DNA from: Candidatus Paceibacter sp.
GTDB taxonomy: Bacteria > Patescibacteriota > Minisyncoccia > UBA6257 > JAGOQP01
NCBI GenBank assembly: GCA_020724905.1
Contig: DYGB01000001.1
Span: 129,866 to 181,122, forward strand
Length of the DNA: 51,257 nucleotides
Direction of reading: 5' to 3'
The notes under the pieces were generated by a model. It searched no databases. It was not told where the DNA came from and saw only the letters and a list, made by a program, of their open reading frames with translations. The translations under genes were made by a program, and so were the position numbers. Positions 25,018 to 33,057 of the stretch are shown here, piece after piece. Within the stretch, counting starts at the first letter, position 1. Every line of letters begins with the position of its first letter.

Positions 25018-25029
25018 AAAAACACTAAA

Positions 25030-25518
25030 ATGATTTTAATAAATCATATATATAACATTCCTTTCTGTGAAAAGAGACGAGCAGGAATAATCGTTCTTTT
25101 TAAGGCGACGATATTTTTTCTTGTAATTAAAATACCACTAGTCCTTCTTGAAATTGATAGTTTTTTTCTAAACGTATGTTTATATGGAATTGTTATACTG
25201 TTTGTGATCTACAAATTTCTCAGAATACATTTTTTCTGTTTTTCTTTTGGAGAAGAAACCTTAACAATACACTGTGGAATAACAGGTAAGATACGAGATA
25301 GAGTTCCATACAAAAGGATAGAAAAGATACACATAAAGAAAAGAAAAGAATGTATTAGTGTATTACAGGTACATGTAAGAAAGGACCATGAAGAGATAGG
25401 GCTCATTGATAGCGTGTCATTCATCCTGGGGTGTGCTCAGAAAAAAAGAATGTATGAACTGTACATGATTGATTCCCATGCAATGTCGGCTCAATCGTTT
25501 ATAGAAGAGAGGATGTAA
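25030..25518 (+). CDS. Small membrane protein, possible bacterial PH (bPH2/YdbS-like) domain
   Basis: This 162-residue protein has two closely spaced membrane helices (about residues 20-40 and 45-62), then a basic beta-rich domain. The segment FSFGEETLTIHCGITGKIRD followed by RVPYKRIEKIHIKKRK resembles the start of the bPH2 fold found in YdbS/YdbT-type membrane proteins, where two helices precede a PH-like domain. The C-terminal third is not conserved-looking. The function of that family is poorly known. The gene is single, read away from the parS region, and ends at a terminator shared with tRNA-Val. The family call is tentative. Confidence 0.6.
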   Translation: MILINHIYNIPFCEKRRAGIIVLFKATIFFLVIKIPLVLLEIDSFFLNVCLYGIVILFVIYKFLRIHFFCFSFGEETLTIHCGITGKIRDRVPYKRIEKIHIKKRKECISVLQVHVRKDHEEIGLIDSVSFILGCAQKKRMYELYMIDSHAMSAQSFIEERM

Positions 25519-25550
25519 AAAAACACACCTTACTTAAAAAGTGTGTTTTT
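25519..25550. terminator. Bidirectional terminator between the PH-like gene and tRNA-Val
   Basis: A perfect 10-bp stem AAAAACACAC / GTGTGTTTTT has A and T runs on both sides and lies between the convergent PH-like gene and tRNA-Val. Confidence 0.85.
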
Positions 25551-25557
25551 TATTCTG

Positions 25558-25631
25558 TGGACGATATAGGGCTCGAACCTATGACCTCCTCGGTGTAAAC
25601 GAGGCGCTCTAGCCAACTGAGCTAATCGTCC
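25558..25631 (-). tRNA. tRNA-Val (anticodon UAC)
   Basis: On the minus strand the acceptor GGACGAT pairs perfectly with ATCGTCC. The D arm GCTC..GAGC is present, the anticodon stem is CCTCG/CGAGG with loop TTTACAC (anticodon TAC), and the T arm is ATAGG/CCTAT with TTCGAGC. The discriminator is A and CCA is not encoded. Confidence 0.95.
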
Positions 25632-25646
25632 CTAAATTGTTCTGCT

Positions 25647-25675
25647 AGTATATAGACTTTTATTCCTCTTTGCAA
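25647..25675 (-). promoter_or_regulatory. tRNA-Val promoter
   Basis: TTGCAA (25670-25675) and TATACT (25647-25652) on the minus strand are 17 bases apart, 15 bases before the tRNA. The -35 lies inside the 3' end of the DedA gene. Confidence 0.7.
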
Positions 25676-26283
25676 TCCCCAGAGAGTGTATCTCCAATAC
25701 CCTTGTTACTACCGAAAAACCGAAACACAATTTTCTTTATATATATCTCAAAGAGAATAATAAGAAGAATGATTCCAAAAATGAGGAGACCAACCACTTC
25801 TATTCGTTGCTTAAATATATCTGTCTCTTCAGCGAATATATATCCAATAGACATATACGAAAAGGGCCAAAGAATAGAAGATACAATTGAGTAGCGGAGA
25901 AGTTTTTTAAGGGGGAGAGCTATATATCCAAAGGCAACAATAACAATTCTATTAAAGTTCCAGGCAAACTTAGAGAAGATAATAAAGAGACCAGCGTGTT
26001 TACTCATTCTCTCAAGGAATGAGGTGAAATTCGTGATATTGAAGTATAGGTACTTTTTTCGTTTCAGTTTTCCTAGTTTTTTTCCAATCTTCCAGAAGAT
26101 AATATCATGTACCATTGTTGCAACGAGTGCGACAAGGAACATCCCCGTAAAGCTTACATACTTCTCTTTACTTAATGCTCCAAGAATAAGGAGCATGATG
26201 TCACCTTCAATAAACATTCCTACAAAGGCAACAAGGTAGAAAAGATACGGGTGAGCATCATTAAAAGCTATAAACCAATCCAT
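25660..26283 (-). CDS. DedA/VTT-domain membrane protein
   Basis: DedA proteins are polytopic membrane proteins linked to lipid carrier (undecaprenyl phosphate) recycling and membrane homeostasis. The 207-residue product has helices at about 14-35, 45-65, 108-130, 135-160 and 165-190. It carries the glycine/aspartate-containing start EGDIMLLILGAL, the FWKIGKKLGKLKRKK loop and the conserved FSKFAWNFNRIVIVAFGYIA segment, which stands where the family has FxRFxPxxR-type residues. The usual Arg is replaced in part (KFAWNFNR), so activity may be altered. It is monocistronic with tRNA genes on both sides. Confidence 0.82.
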   Translation of the reverse strand: MDWFIAFNDAHPYLFYLVAFVGMFIEGDIMLLILGALSKEKYVSFTGMFLVALVATMVHDIIFWKIGKKLGKLKRKKYLYFNITNFTSFLERMSKHAGLFIIFSKFAWNFNRIVIVAFGYIALPLKKLLRYSIVSSILWPFSYMSIGYIFAEETDIFKQRIEVVGLLIFGIILLIILFEIYIKKIVFRFFGSNKGIGDTLSGDCKEE

Positions 26284-26334
26284 GCTACATAGTGTAGAAT
26301 GAAATGGAGAAAAATCAAAGGGAAAAGGTCTCTA

Positions 26335-26362
26335 TTGAACTTTTTCTCAATATGATTACAAT
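26335..26362 (+). promoter_or_regulatory. tRNA-Ile promoter
   Basis: TTGAAC (26335-26340) and TACAAT (26357-26362) are 16 bases apart and end 19 bases before the tRNA. Confidence 0.65.
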
Positions 26363-26381
26363 ACCCATAGTTATGCGTTCT

Positions 26382-26454
26382 GCGCCTGTAGCTCATTGGT
26401 TAGAGCAACGTTCTTATAAAGCGTGGGTAGATGGTTCGATTCCATCCAGGCGCA
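26382..26454 (+). tRNA. tRNA-Ile with UAU anticodon
   Basis: The acceptor GCGCCTG pairs with CAGGCGC, the D stem is GCTC/GAGC, the anticodon stem is ACGTT/AGCGT (one G-U), the 7-base loop is CTTATAA, and the T stem is GATGG/CCATC. With U33 fixed, the anticodon is TAT, which reads AUA. A37 suits t6A and the discriminator is A. Most bacteria read AUA with a CAU tRNA modified by TilS, so this is the rarer solution. Confidence 0.9.
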
Positions 26455-26457
26455 CAT

Positions 26458-26493
26458 AAAAAAAGACACCATATATTAGTGGTGTCTTTTTTT
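26458..26493. terminator. Bidirectional terminator between tRNA-Ile and ftsH
   Basis: A perfect 14-bp stem AAAAAAAGACACCA / TGGTGTCTTTTTTT starts 4 bases after the tRNA and serves the convergent ftsH as well. Confidence 0.88.
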
Positions 26494-26503
26494 AATGTTT
26501 TAT

Positions 26504-28342
26504 CTACAACGTTACTTCAAGTTGTTTTAACTTAGACTTCTCTATAAGTGCATCGAACTCTTCCTTTTCCAGAGTCTCTTTTTTCATAAGCTCTTGGGCA
26601 ATAATTTCAAGGAGCTTTTTCCTTTTCTTGAGAATATCTTTTGCGAGAGAATACCCAAGGTGTATAAATCGAGAAACTTCAGTATCTATTTCATGAGCAA
26701 TAACATCTGAGTAGTTTTTCTCGGTGGTCATTTCCTTTCCAAGGAATACCATTTCTTGTGTCTTCCCAAATGTCATAGGACCAAATTTTCCCATACCATA
26801 TTTGGTAACCATTTTTCGTGCAATATCAGAAGCAACAGAGAGATCGTTTGAAGCACCGGTACTCAAATCATTAAAGATGAGCTCTTCGGTTGCATAGCCA
26901 CCAAACATAACAGCGAGATCTGCAATAAATTGTTTTCGCGTTTTTAAGTATCGATCCTCAGTAGGAAGTTTAAGCGTATATCCACCAGCATGTCCTCGAG
27001 AAATAATTGAAACCTTGTGAACAGGGTCTGCGTGCTTGAGGCTTGCTGCTACAAGCGCGTGTCCTGCTTCATGATACGCAGTTACCTCTCGTTCCATCTT
27101 ACTAAATGCTCGGTTTCTTTTCTCAGGACCCAAAAGAACTTTCTCGATAGATTCTAAAAGATCTGATTGTTCAACTTGTTTTTTATTCTTTCGCGCAGCA
27201 AAGATCGCAGCTTCATTCATAAGGTTTTCAAGGTCAGCTCCAGAAAATCCAGGTGTTCGTACAGCAATAGGACGAAAATCTATATCCTTTGCTAGTGCTT
27301 TGTTTCGAGCATGGATGCGAAGTATTGCTTCACGGTCATTAATATCAGGAAGGTCCAAAAGTACATGCCGATCAAATCGTCCTGGACGAAGAAGTGCTTT
27401 ATCAAGAACATCTGGTCTGTTTGTTGCAGCGATAACCACAACACGAGAATCTTTGTCAAACCCATCCATCTCAACAAGAATCTGGTTAAGGGTCTGTTCT
27501 CTCTCATCGTGTCCTCCTCCAAGCCCAGCGCCACGTTCTCTTCCAATAGCATCAATCTCATCAATAAATAAAATTGAAGGAGCTGCTTTTTTTGCAGTAG
27601 CAAATGCATCACGAGTACGTGATGCTCCTACTCCCACAAACATCTCAACAAATTCAGATGCAGACATATGAAAGAAAGGAACGCCTGCTTCACCGGCAAC
27701 AGCACGAGCAAGAAGTGTTTTTCCTGTTCCTGGAGGCCCAAGAAGAAGAACTCCTCGAGGACTTTGTGCTCCGAGTCCTTCATACTTCTGAGGATTTTTA
27801 AGGAAGTCTACAATCTCCATGAGTTCCTGTTTTTCTTCCGCAAGTCCTGCAACATCACTAAAGGTTATTTTATTCTTAAATGAATTGAACAGCTTCATCG
27901 TTGATTTTCCAAAGGTGAGCGCTTGTGATGCACCAGATTGAGCTCGTCGCATCATAAACCATAGAAGTCCTCCGATAATAAGAAGGGGGATAAGAGAAGG
28001 GAGTAAAATACCTGCCCAGTATGAGAATCCAGATTCATCCTGTATGGTGATAGGGATAGAGCGAAGTGTTTCCTGTGTTACCCCAAGTTGAGCAAGAGAT
28101 TCAAAGATACCAGATTGAGAATCCTTCCGTGTTTCAAGAATTGAATCATCAGAAAGTGTTGCTCGGATAGTATCTCCCTCTACAACAAGTTCAGTGACAT
28201 CTCCTTGTTCAATGCGTTCTACGATAGATCCAAGAGAAACTTCCTGTGGGGAAGACGTAGGAGGGAAAGAAGAGAAAAGAAAAACGATACTGATAAATAC
28301 CAGGATAGTAATAGAGAAATAGCGTAGTAATTGTTTATTCAT
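26504..28342 (-). CDS. ftsH: ATP-dependent zinc metalloprotease FtsH
   Basis: FtsH is a membrane-bound hexameric AAA+ protease that degrades misfolded membrane proteins and short-lived regulators. The 612-residue protein has two membrane helices (about 8-25 and 110-130) with a small extracytoplasmic domain between, Walker A GPPGTGKT near 202, Walker [12 protein letters not shown], the second region of homology [20 protein letters not shown], and the zinc motif HEAGH near 424. The length is typical. It is monocistronic, with terminators at both ends, and has a conventional ATG. Confidence 0.97.
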   Translation of the reverse strand: MNKQLLRYFSITILVFISIVFLFSSFPPTSSPQEVSLGSIVERIEQGDVTELVVEGDTIRATLSDDSILETRKDSQSGIFESLAQLGVTQETLRSIPITIQDESGFSYWAGILLPSLIPLLIIGGLLWFMMRRAQSGASQALTFGKSTMKLFNSFKNKITFSDVAGLAEEKQELMEIVDFLKNPQKYEGLGAQSPRGVLLLGPPGTGKTLLARAVAGEAGVPFFHMSASEFVEMFVGVGASRTRDAFATAKKAAPSILFIDEIDAIGRERGAGLGGGHDEREQTLNQILVEMDGFDKDSRVVVIAATNRPDVLDKALLRPGRFDRHVLLDLPDINDREAILRIHARNKALAKDIDFRPIAVRTPGFSGADLENLMNEAAIFAARKNKKQVEQSDLLESIEKVLLGPEKRNRAFSKMEREVTAYHEAGHALVAASLKHADPVHKVSIISRGHAGGYTLKLPTEDRYLKTRKQFIADLAVMFGGYATEELIFNDLSTGASNDLSVASDIARKMVTKYGMGKFGPMTFGKTQEMVFLGKEMTTEKNYSDVIAHEIDTEVSRFIHLGYSLAKDILKKRKKLLEIIAQELMKKETLEKEEFDALIEKSKLKQLEVTL

Positions 28343-28388
28343 GAATATAGTTAAATGTAGTTAGTACTCTCCTATTGTAGCGGAAAAA

Positions 28389-28414
28389 ATAAATCCGCCA
28401 AGTGGCGGATTTAT
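28389..28414 (-). terminator. Terminator of the S1-like gene
   Basis: A perfect 11-bp stem ATAAATCCGCC / GGCGGATTTAT with a 4-base loop is followed on the minus strand by a T run. It separates the S1-like gene from ftsH. Confidence 0.88.
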
Positions 28415-28431
28415 CTGAGGAGCAATAAGCT

Positions 28432-29541
28432 CTATTTTTTCAGGGTAAGTATTGCTCGTTTCTCATCAGGCTTTAATTGATTGATGATAAAGGTATAGGT
28501 TTCACCTTCTTTAAGAACCTCTTTCATATTCTCAGGACTTTCAAATTCTGAAACATGAATAAGTCCTTGAAGATCATGATCAAGAGCAATAAGAGCTCCA
28601 AACTGATTGAATGCAGAAACCTGTCCCTGTACTTCTTGGTCAGCAGCAAAGTGTTTTTCTGCTTCATCCCAAGGATTTGGTTTTAATGATTTTAGTGAAA
28701 GGGAAACTTTTCCTTCTTTTATTTCTATAATCTTTGCTTTTACCGAATCACCAACATCAACGATTTCTTTTGGAGATTCAATAAGTTTGTGATCAAGTTC
28801 TGAAATATGAACGAGTCCTTCAACATTAGGATCATCAACAAATCGAACAAAGACTCCAAAGTCTGCAATACCAGAAACAGTAACATCAACGAGATCACCC
28901 TCACTATATGAAGAGAGTGTCTTTTTTACTTGTTCTCCAAGCACTTCTTTTTCTGAGAGAATGAGTTTGTCATTTTTCTGGTTAAAGTCTAACACCTTTG
29001 CTTTCATGTCTTGTCCAACAAACTTCTTCAACTCTTCAAGAATTTTATTCTTGTTTCCATCTTCAACATGAGGATAGTTTTCAGTACTAAGTTGAGAAAC
29101 AGGAATAAATGCCTTTACTCCAAAGAGTTCAGTGATAAGACCACCAGTGTTTGCCGCCTTAATAACAACTGAACAAATTTCTCCCTCATCTTTCAACTTC
29201 TTTATCTCTCTCCAGCTCTGTTGTCTAAGAGCTCGTACCAGAGACAATTCAACATAGCCGTCTTCATTCTCTGGCAAAATAACTGTGGCAGGAAGAGATG
29301 TTTCCTCAGTCATCTTTTTTATAATATGCTGTGCGCTTAAAAACTCTATCCCAAATACAATACCCGTTGCACCATAATTTGGAATATCAAAATATGCCTT
29401 CTTTTTGTCTTTGTGAAGAAGTGTTACATCAACAACATCCCCTTCTTTTAATGAAGAGATAAGGTGTCCATGTGTTTTGAGCATCCGAGAGAGCGGGTGC
29501 CCTCCTTTCTGTACATCGTCCTGTGTTTGTGTGTGTTCCAT
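28432..29541 (-). CDS. rpsA: Ribosomal protein S1-like protein, four S1 domains
   Basis: The start is set at MEHTQTQDDV (29541); 55 upstream in-frame codons do not look coding for S1. This gives 369 residues with four S1 RNA-binding domains at about 30-95 (LKEGDVVDVTLL..), 115-195, 205-280 (SEGDLVDVTVSGIADFGVFV) and 290-365 (EVQGQVSAFNQFGALIAL). Bacterial S1 helps mRNA bind the 30S subunit. Four-domain forms are usual outside Proteobacteria. The third domain is closest to consensus. A hairpin followed by a T run stands immediately before the start codon, which may allow attenuation. Confidence 0.9.
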   Translation of the reverse strand: MEHTQTQDDVQKGGHPLSRMLKTHGHLISSLKEGDVVDVTLLHKDKKKAYFDIPNYGATGIVFGIEFLSAQHIIKKMTEETSLPATVILPENEDGYVELSLVRALRQQSWREIKKLKDEGEICSVVIKAANTGGLITELFGVKAFIPVSQLSTENYPHVEDGNKNKILEELKKFVGQDMKAKVLDFNQKNDKLILSEKEVLGEQVKKTLSSYSEGDLVDVTVSGIADFGVFVRFVDDPNVEGLVHISELDHKLIESPKEIVDVGDSVKAKIIEIKEGKVSLSLKSLKPNPWDEAEKHFAADQEVQGQVSAFNQFGALIALDHDLQGLIHVSEFESPENMKEVLKEGETYTFIINQLKPDEKRAILTLKK

Positions 29542-29568
29542 AAAAAAATAAAGAACGGTTCTACCGTT
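29542..29568 (-). promoter_or_regulatory. Hairpin plus T run in the leader of the S1-like gene
   Basis: AACGGT / ACCGTT with a 3-base loop (29554-29568) is followed on the minus strand by CTTTATTTTTTT and then the ATG. It looks like a small intrinsic terminator placed inside the leader. S1 genes are often autoregulated, so an attenuator or repressor site is possible. Confidence 0.4.
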
Positions 29569-29648
29569 ACCACAAACCCTATCAAAAAGCGGGTTGCAAA
29601 TCAAGGGAGAGGTGTGAGATAATAGACGGGTTAGTAAGACATTAATAC

Positions 29649-30281
29649 ATGGTAATTTCCTGGTACGGAGAAGGTTCATTTCGTTTTCAAAATGGAGAAA
29701 CGTCACTGTTATGTGATATTCCTCTCACATCATCTGGAGCATCAATTCCTCGAGGGAAGGTGAATGTATACCTTCAAACGATAACAAAGTGGGATGAAAA
29801 GGGCCCACAGATTACAAGTCCTCTTGAGGCAAACACTCATATCTATGGAGGGGGTGAATATGATTCTGATGGGATACGAATAAAAGGGTTTCAATTAGAA
29901 AACGATTCTGAAAAAACAGTGATCAAAACAACATACCAGATCACATGGGACGATATTATTATTGGGTTATTAGGACATATTTCCCAACCACTTCCTCCTT
30001 CTATACAAGAACATATGAATGAAGTTGATGTCCTTATCGCTCCTGGAGGAGGAGATCCATTTCTTGAACAAGCACAAACAATTAAGTTGGTAAAACAGCT
30101 TAACCCTAAAATCTATATCCCTTCTTTTATTCCATTTAAAGGACTTAAGAGAAAAACAGCAGATCCAAAGGATATATATACAGCATTTGACGCATCAGGG
30201 GATGCAAAAGATAAGTTTACGTTTAAAAAGAAAGATTTGATTGATATAAAAAAGACGCAGGTTGTTGTTCTTAGTGTATAG
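29649..30281 (+). CDS. MBL-fold (UlaG-like) protein lacking metal ligands
   Basis: This 210-residue protein begins ISWYGEGSFRFQNGETSLLC, which matches the start of Lactamase_B_3/UlaG-like proteins (WxGHSxFxI...DP) but has Glu instead of His. The HxHxDH metal motif is absent. Later blocks fit the fold: THIYGGGEYDSDGIRIKGFQ, LLGHISQPLPP and DVLIAPGGGDPF, then KIYIPSFIPF. Without the usual ligands a hydrolase activity is doubtful, and it may be a binding or structural member. It is the first gene of the plus-strand run and is followed 6 bases later by a small membrane protein and then gyrA. Confidence 0.75.
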   Translation: MVISWYGEGSFRFQNGETSLLCDIPLTSSGASIPRGKVNVYLQTITKWDEKGPQITSPLEANTHIYGGGEYDSDGIRIKGFQLENDSEKTVIKTTYQITWDDIIIGLLGHISQPLPPSIQEHMNEVDVLIAPGGGDPFLEQAQTIKLVKQLNPKIYIPSFIPFKGLKRKTADPKDIYTAFDASGDAKDKFTFKKKDLIDIKKTQVVVLSV

Positions 30282-30287
30282 TGCTCT

Positions 30288-30521
30288 ATGTCCCTACCAA
30301 AAAGAAAAAAAATACTGTTTATCAGTCTTGTAGGAATCATATTTCTTGTTGTTGTGGTAGGATGGGTTATCTTTCTTTTCACGCAGCAACCACAGCAAAG
30401 AGAAACATCAGAACAATCATCGTTTCAATGGGAAAAAGTTGAAGAAGCATTTGGAGGGGTAAAACAGTCGATACAGGAACTTTCTATTATTTTGGGAGGA
30501 GAGGCATCTCTTGAGGAGTAA
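30288..30521 (+). CDS. Small single-span membrane protein, unknown
   Basis: This 77-residue protein has a basic start (MSLPKRKK), one strong membrane helix at about residues 9-32 (LFISLVGIIFLVVVVGWVIF), and a Gln/Glu-rich outer tail with an amphipathic helix. It lies between the MBL-like gene and gyrA with short gaps on both sides, so it is probably co-transcribed. I do not recognise a family. The tight spacing supports that it is a real gene. Confidence 0.6.
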   Translation: MSLPKRKKILFISLVGIIFLVVVVGWVIFLFTQQPQQRETSEQSSFQWEKVEEAFGGVKQSIQELSIILGGEASLEE

Positions 30522-30545
30522 TCTCATCTCATATACTATCCATAT

Positions 30546-33014
30546 ATGGCACAAGAATCATCAAAGAAGAAAATAGAAGATAAGAGTGGTGTTATCGAAG
30601 ACGCTGAAATTACCAGTGAACTTGAACGATCCTACATAGATTATGCGATGTCAGTTATTGTCGCTCGAGCTCTTCCTGATGTTAGAGATGGTCTCAAGCC
30701 AGTACATAGACGTATTTTGTGGGCTATGTGGGATTCAGGCCTTACCCATACAGCAAAGTACAGAAAATCAGCAAACGTTGTTGGTGAGGTGCTTGGAAAA
30801 TACCATCCCCATGGGGATTCTTCTGTATATGATGCAATTGTGCGTATGGCACAAGACTTTTCACTTCGTTACCCCCTTATCGATGGACAAGGAAACTGGG
30901 GATCTATCGATGGAGACAATGCTGCTGCAATGCGATATACAGAATGTCGTCTTACCAAAATTGCTCAAGAACTCTTAACTGATATAGAGAAAGGTACAGT
31001 TGATTTTGCTCCTAACTACGATGATTCAAAGATAGAGCCACTCGTACTTCCTGCAAAAATTCCACACATGCTTATTAATGGAGGTGTGGGAATTGCGGTG
31101 GGAATGGCAACAGATATCCCTCCTCACAACTTAACTGAGATTATTGATGCGACACTTCATGTGATTCGTAATGATAGCGTTACCACAGCTGATCTCATGG
31201 AGTATGTGCAAGGGCCTGATTTCCCTACCGGAGGAATTATCTATGACAGGAAGTCTATTATAAAAGCATATGAAACGGGACAAGGTGCAATTACCTGTCG
31301 TGCAAAAGCAGACATTATTGAAAGAAAAGCAGGCACTTTTAGTATTGCAATATCAGAGATTCCGTACCGCGTGAATAAATCTCAACTCATTCTTAAAATT
31401 GCACAGCTCGTCAATGACAAAAAGATCACAGGAATAAAAGACATACGAGACGAAAGTGATAAAGAAGGACTTTCTATTGTTATCGATTTGAAAAATGATG
31501 CAGTTCCTCAAAAAGTACTCAATCAACTATATAAATACACAGAACTTCAAAAAGATTCTCACCTTAACATGATTGGTCTTGTTGAAGGTATTCAACCACA
31601 ACAACTCTCCCTTAAAGACATACTTGAACAGTATGTTGAGCATAGACAAATTGTAGTACGACGACGAACAGAATTTGACCTTGGAAAAGCAAAAGAACGA
31701 GCACATATCCTGGAAGGATTAGTGGTTGCTCTTGATCATATCGATGAGGTTATTGCGACGATAAAGAAATCAAAAGATAAAGAAGAAGCACATGTAAACT
31801 TGATGAAGAAGTTTAAATTAACTGATGTACAAGCAACTGCCATCCTTGAAATGAGACTTCAGACACTCGCTTCTCTTGAACGAAAGAAAATTGAAGATGA
31901 GCTTGATGAAAAGAAAAAACTTATTAAAGAATTAGAAACTATTCTTTCTTCAGAAAAAAATATCCTCAACGTTATTGAAACAGAGCTTGAGGAAATGAAA
32001 GAAGCATATGGAGATGATCGTCGAACACGCGTGGTAAAATCTGGTCTTGGAGAATTCCAAGAAGAAGATTTTGTTACCAACGAAGAAGTTATCATCACCC
32101 TTTCCTCAGGAGGATATATTAAACGATCACGACCTGATATCTTTCGAACACAGCACAGAGGAGGAAAAGGCCTTTCAGGCTCAACGGTAAAGGAAGATGA
32201 TTTCCTCACCCATATTATCAGCGCAGAAACACACGATAATATCCTCTTTTTCACTGATACAGGAAAAGTATTTCAAACGAAAGTATATGAGGTTCCTGAA
32301 GGATCTCGTATTGCTAAAGGAAAAGTAGTACAACAGTTTCTCGATATTCCTTCCCAAGAAACAGTACGTGCTATCGTTGCATACAGTGAGAAAAACTCAG
32401 AATATAAATATCTGGTAATGGCTACCAATAAAGGAGTTATCAAAAAGACGTCATTGGATGAATTTGCAAATGTACGACGAAATGGCATTATCGCCGTGAA
32501 ACTAAAGAAAGGAGATTATCTCCGTTGGGTCCGTCCTGCAGTTGAAAAAGGATTTGTGATGCTTGCAACAAAGAAAGGACAAGCAATTCAATTCCCTCTC
32601 AAGGATCTCCGTGCCATGGGACGAAATGCTACAGGAGTAAAAGGAATTACTCTTGGGAAAGATGATGAGGTGGTTGGACTAAGCGTCTTTTCAAAAGAGA
32701 AAGCTGATGATAAACAATCACACATTCTTGTGGTTATGGAGAAAGGATTTGCAAAACAAACACCACTCAAAGAATATCGAGCACAGTCTCGAGGAGGTAA
32801 AGGAATTAAAACAGCAAAGGTAACCGATAAGACAGGAAATGTCGCTGCACTTTCTCTTATCATTGAAGATACAGAACTTATGGTGCTCTCTCAAAAAGGA
32901 CAGGTGATAAAAACAGCACTCAGCGATATACGCAAAAGTTCACGTGCAACAAGTGGAGTAAAAGTTATGCGCGTTGACAGTGGAGACAAGATTGTCTCTA
33001 TGACGTGTCTCTAA
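30546..33014 (+). CDS. gyrA: DNA gyrase subunit A
   Basis: GyrA carries the DNA breakage-reunion site of gyrase and, through its C-terminal beta-pinwheel, wraps DNA to allow negative supercoiling. The 822-residue protein has the [17 protein letters not shown] block, the catalytic Tyr 131 in [11 protein letters not shown], the coiled-coil gate region and a six-bladed C-terminal domain. The GyrA-box reads QHRGGKG at 536-542, one change from QRRGGKG, which favours gyrase over topoisomerase IV. gyrB is not in the window. The gene starts 24 bases after the small membrane protein, with a TATACT-like box before the ATG. Confidence 0.96.
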   Translation: MAQESSKKKIEDKSGVIEDAEITSELERSYIDYAMSVIVARALPDVRDGLKPVHRRILWAMWDSGLTHTAKYRKSANVVGEVLGKYHPHGDSSVYDAIVRMAQDFSLRYPLIDGQGNWGSIDGDNAAAMRYTECRLTKIAQELLTDIEKGTVDFAPNYDDSKIEPLVLPAKIPHMLINGGVGIAVGMATDIPPHNLTEIIDATLHVIRNDSVTTADLMEYVQGPDFPTGGIIYDRKSIIKAYETGQGAITCRAKADIIERKAGTFSIAISEIPYRVNKSQLILKIAQLVNDKKITGIKDIRDESDKEGLSIVIDLKNDAVPQKVLNQLYKYTELQKDSHLNMIGLVEGIQPQQLSLKDILEQYVEHRQIVVRRRTEFDLGKAKERAHILEGLVVALDHIDEVIATIKKSKDKEEAHVNLMKKFKLTDVQATAILEMRLQTLASLERKKIEDELDEKKKLIKELETILSSEKNILNVIETELEEMKEAYGDDRRTRVVKSGLGEFQEEDFVTNEEVIITLSSGGYIKRSRPDIFRTQHRGGKGLSGSTVKEDDFLTHIISAETHDNILFFTDTGKVFQTKVYEVPEGSRIAKGKVVQQFLDIPSQETVRAIVAYSEKNSEYKYLVMATNKGVIKKTSLDEFANVRRNGIIAVKLKKGDYLRWVRPAVEKGFVMLATKKGQAIQFPLKDLRAMGRNATGVKGITLGKDDEVVGLSVFSKEKADDKQSHILVVMEKGFAKQTPLKEYRAQSRGGKGIKTAKVTDKTGNVAALSLIIEDTELMVLSQKGQVIKTALSDIRKSSRATSGVKVMRVDSGDKIVSMTCL

Positions 33015-33057
33015 CTATCTTGAGTGTCGTATATAAAGTACGCTACACTACAAGTAT

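Larger units (their letters stand above)
24319..25029. other. 711-bp non-coding region: candidate centromere/origin
   Basis: No credible gene lies here; a 64-codon plus-strand frame across it reads through repeats and palindromes. The region holds two perfect parS sites, two parS half-sites, DnaA-box matches at 24474-24482 (TGTGGATAA) and 24504-24512 (TGTGCATAA), a near match at 24615-24623, a set of TTGCCGGA-type repeats, an inverted pair GCTTAAAATA (24784-24793) / TATTTTAAGC (24879-24888), and an AT-rich end (about 24930-25020). That combination is typical of an origin-proximal partition region. Gene orientation changes around it. That it is the true oriC is an inference. Confidence 0.75.

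Noticed and set aside
30546-33014. Topoisomerase IV subunit ParC
   Set aside because: A near-consensus GyrA box (QHRGGKG) and a complete C-terminal domain favour gyrase.
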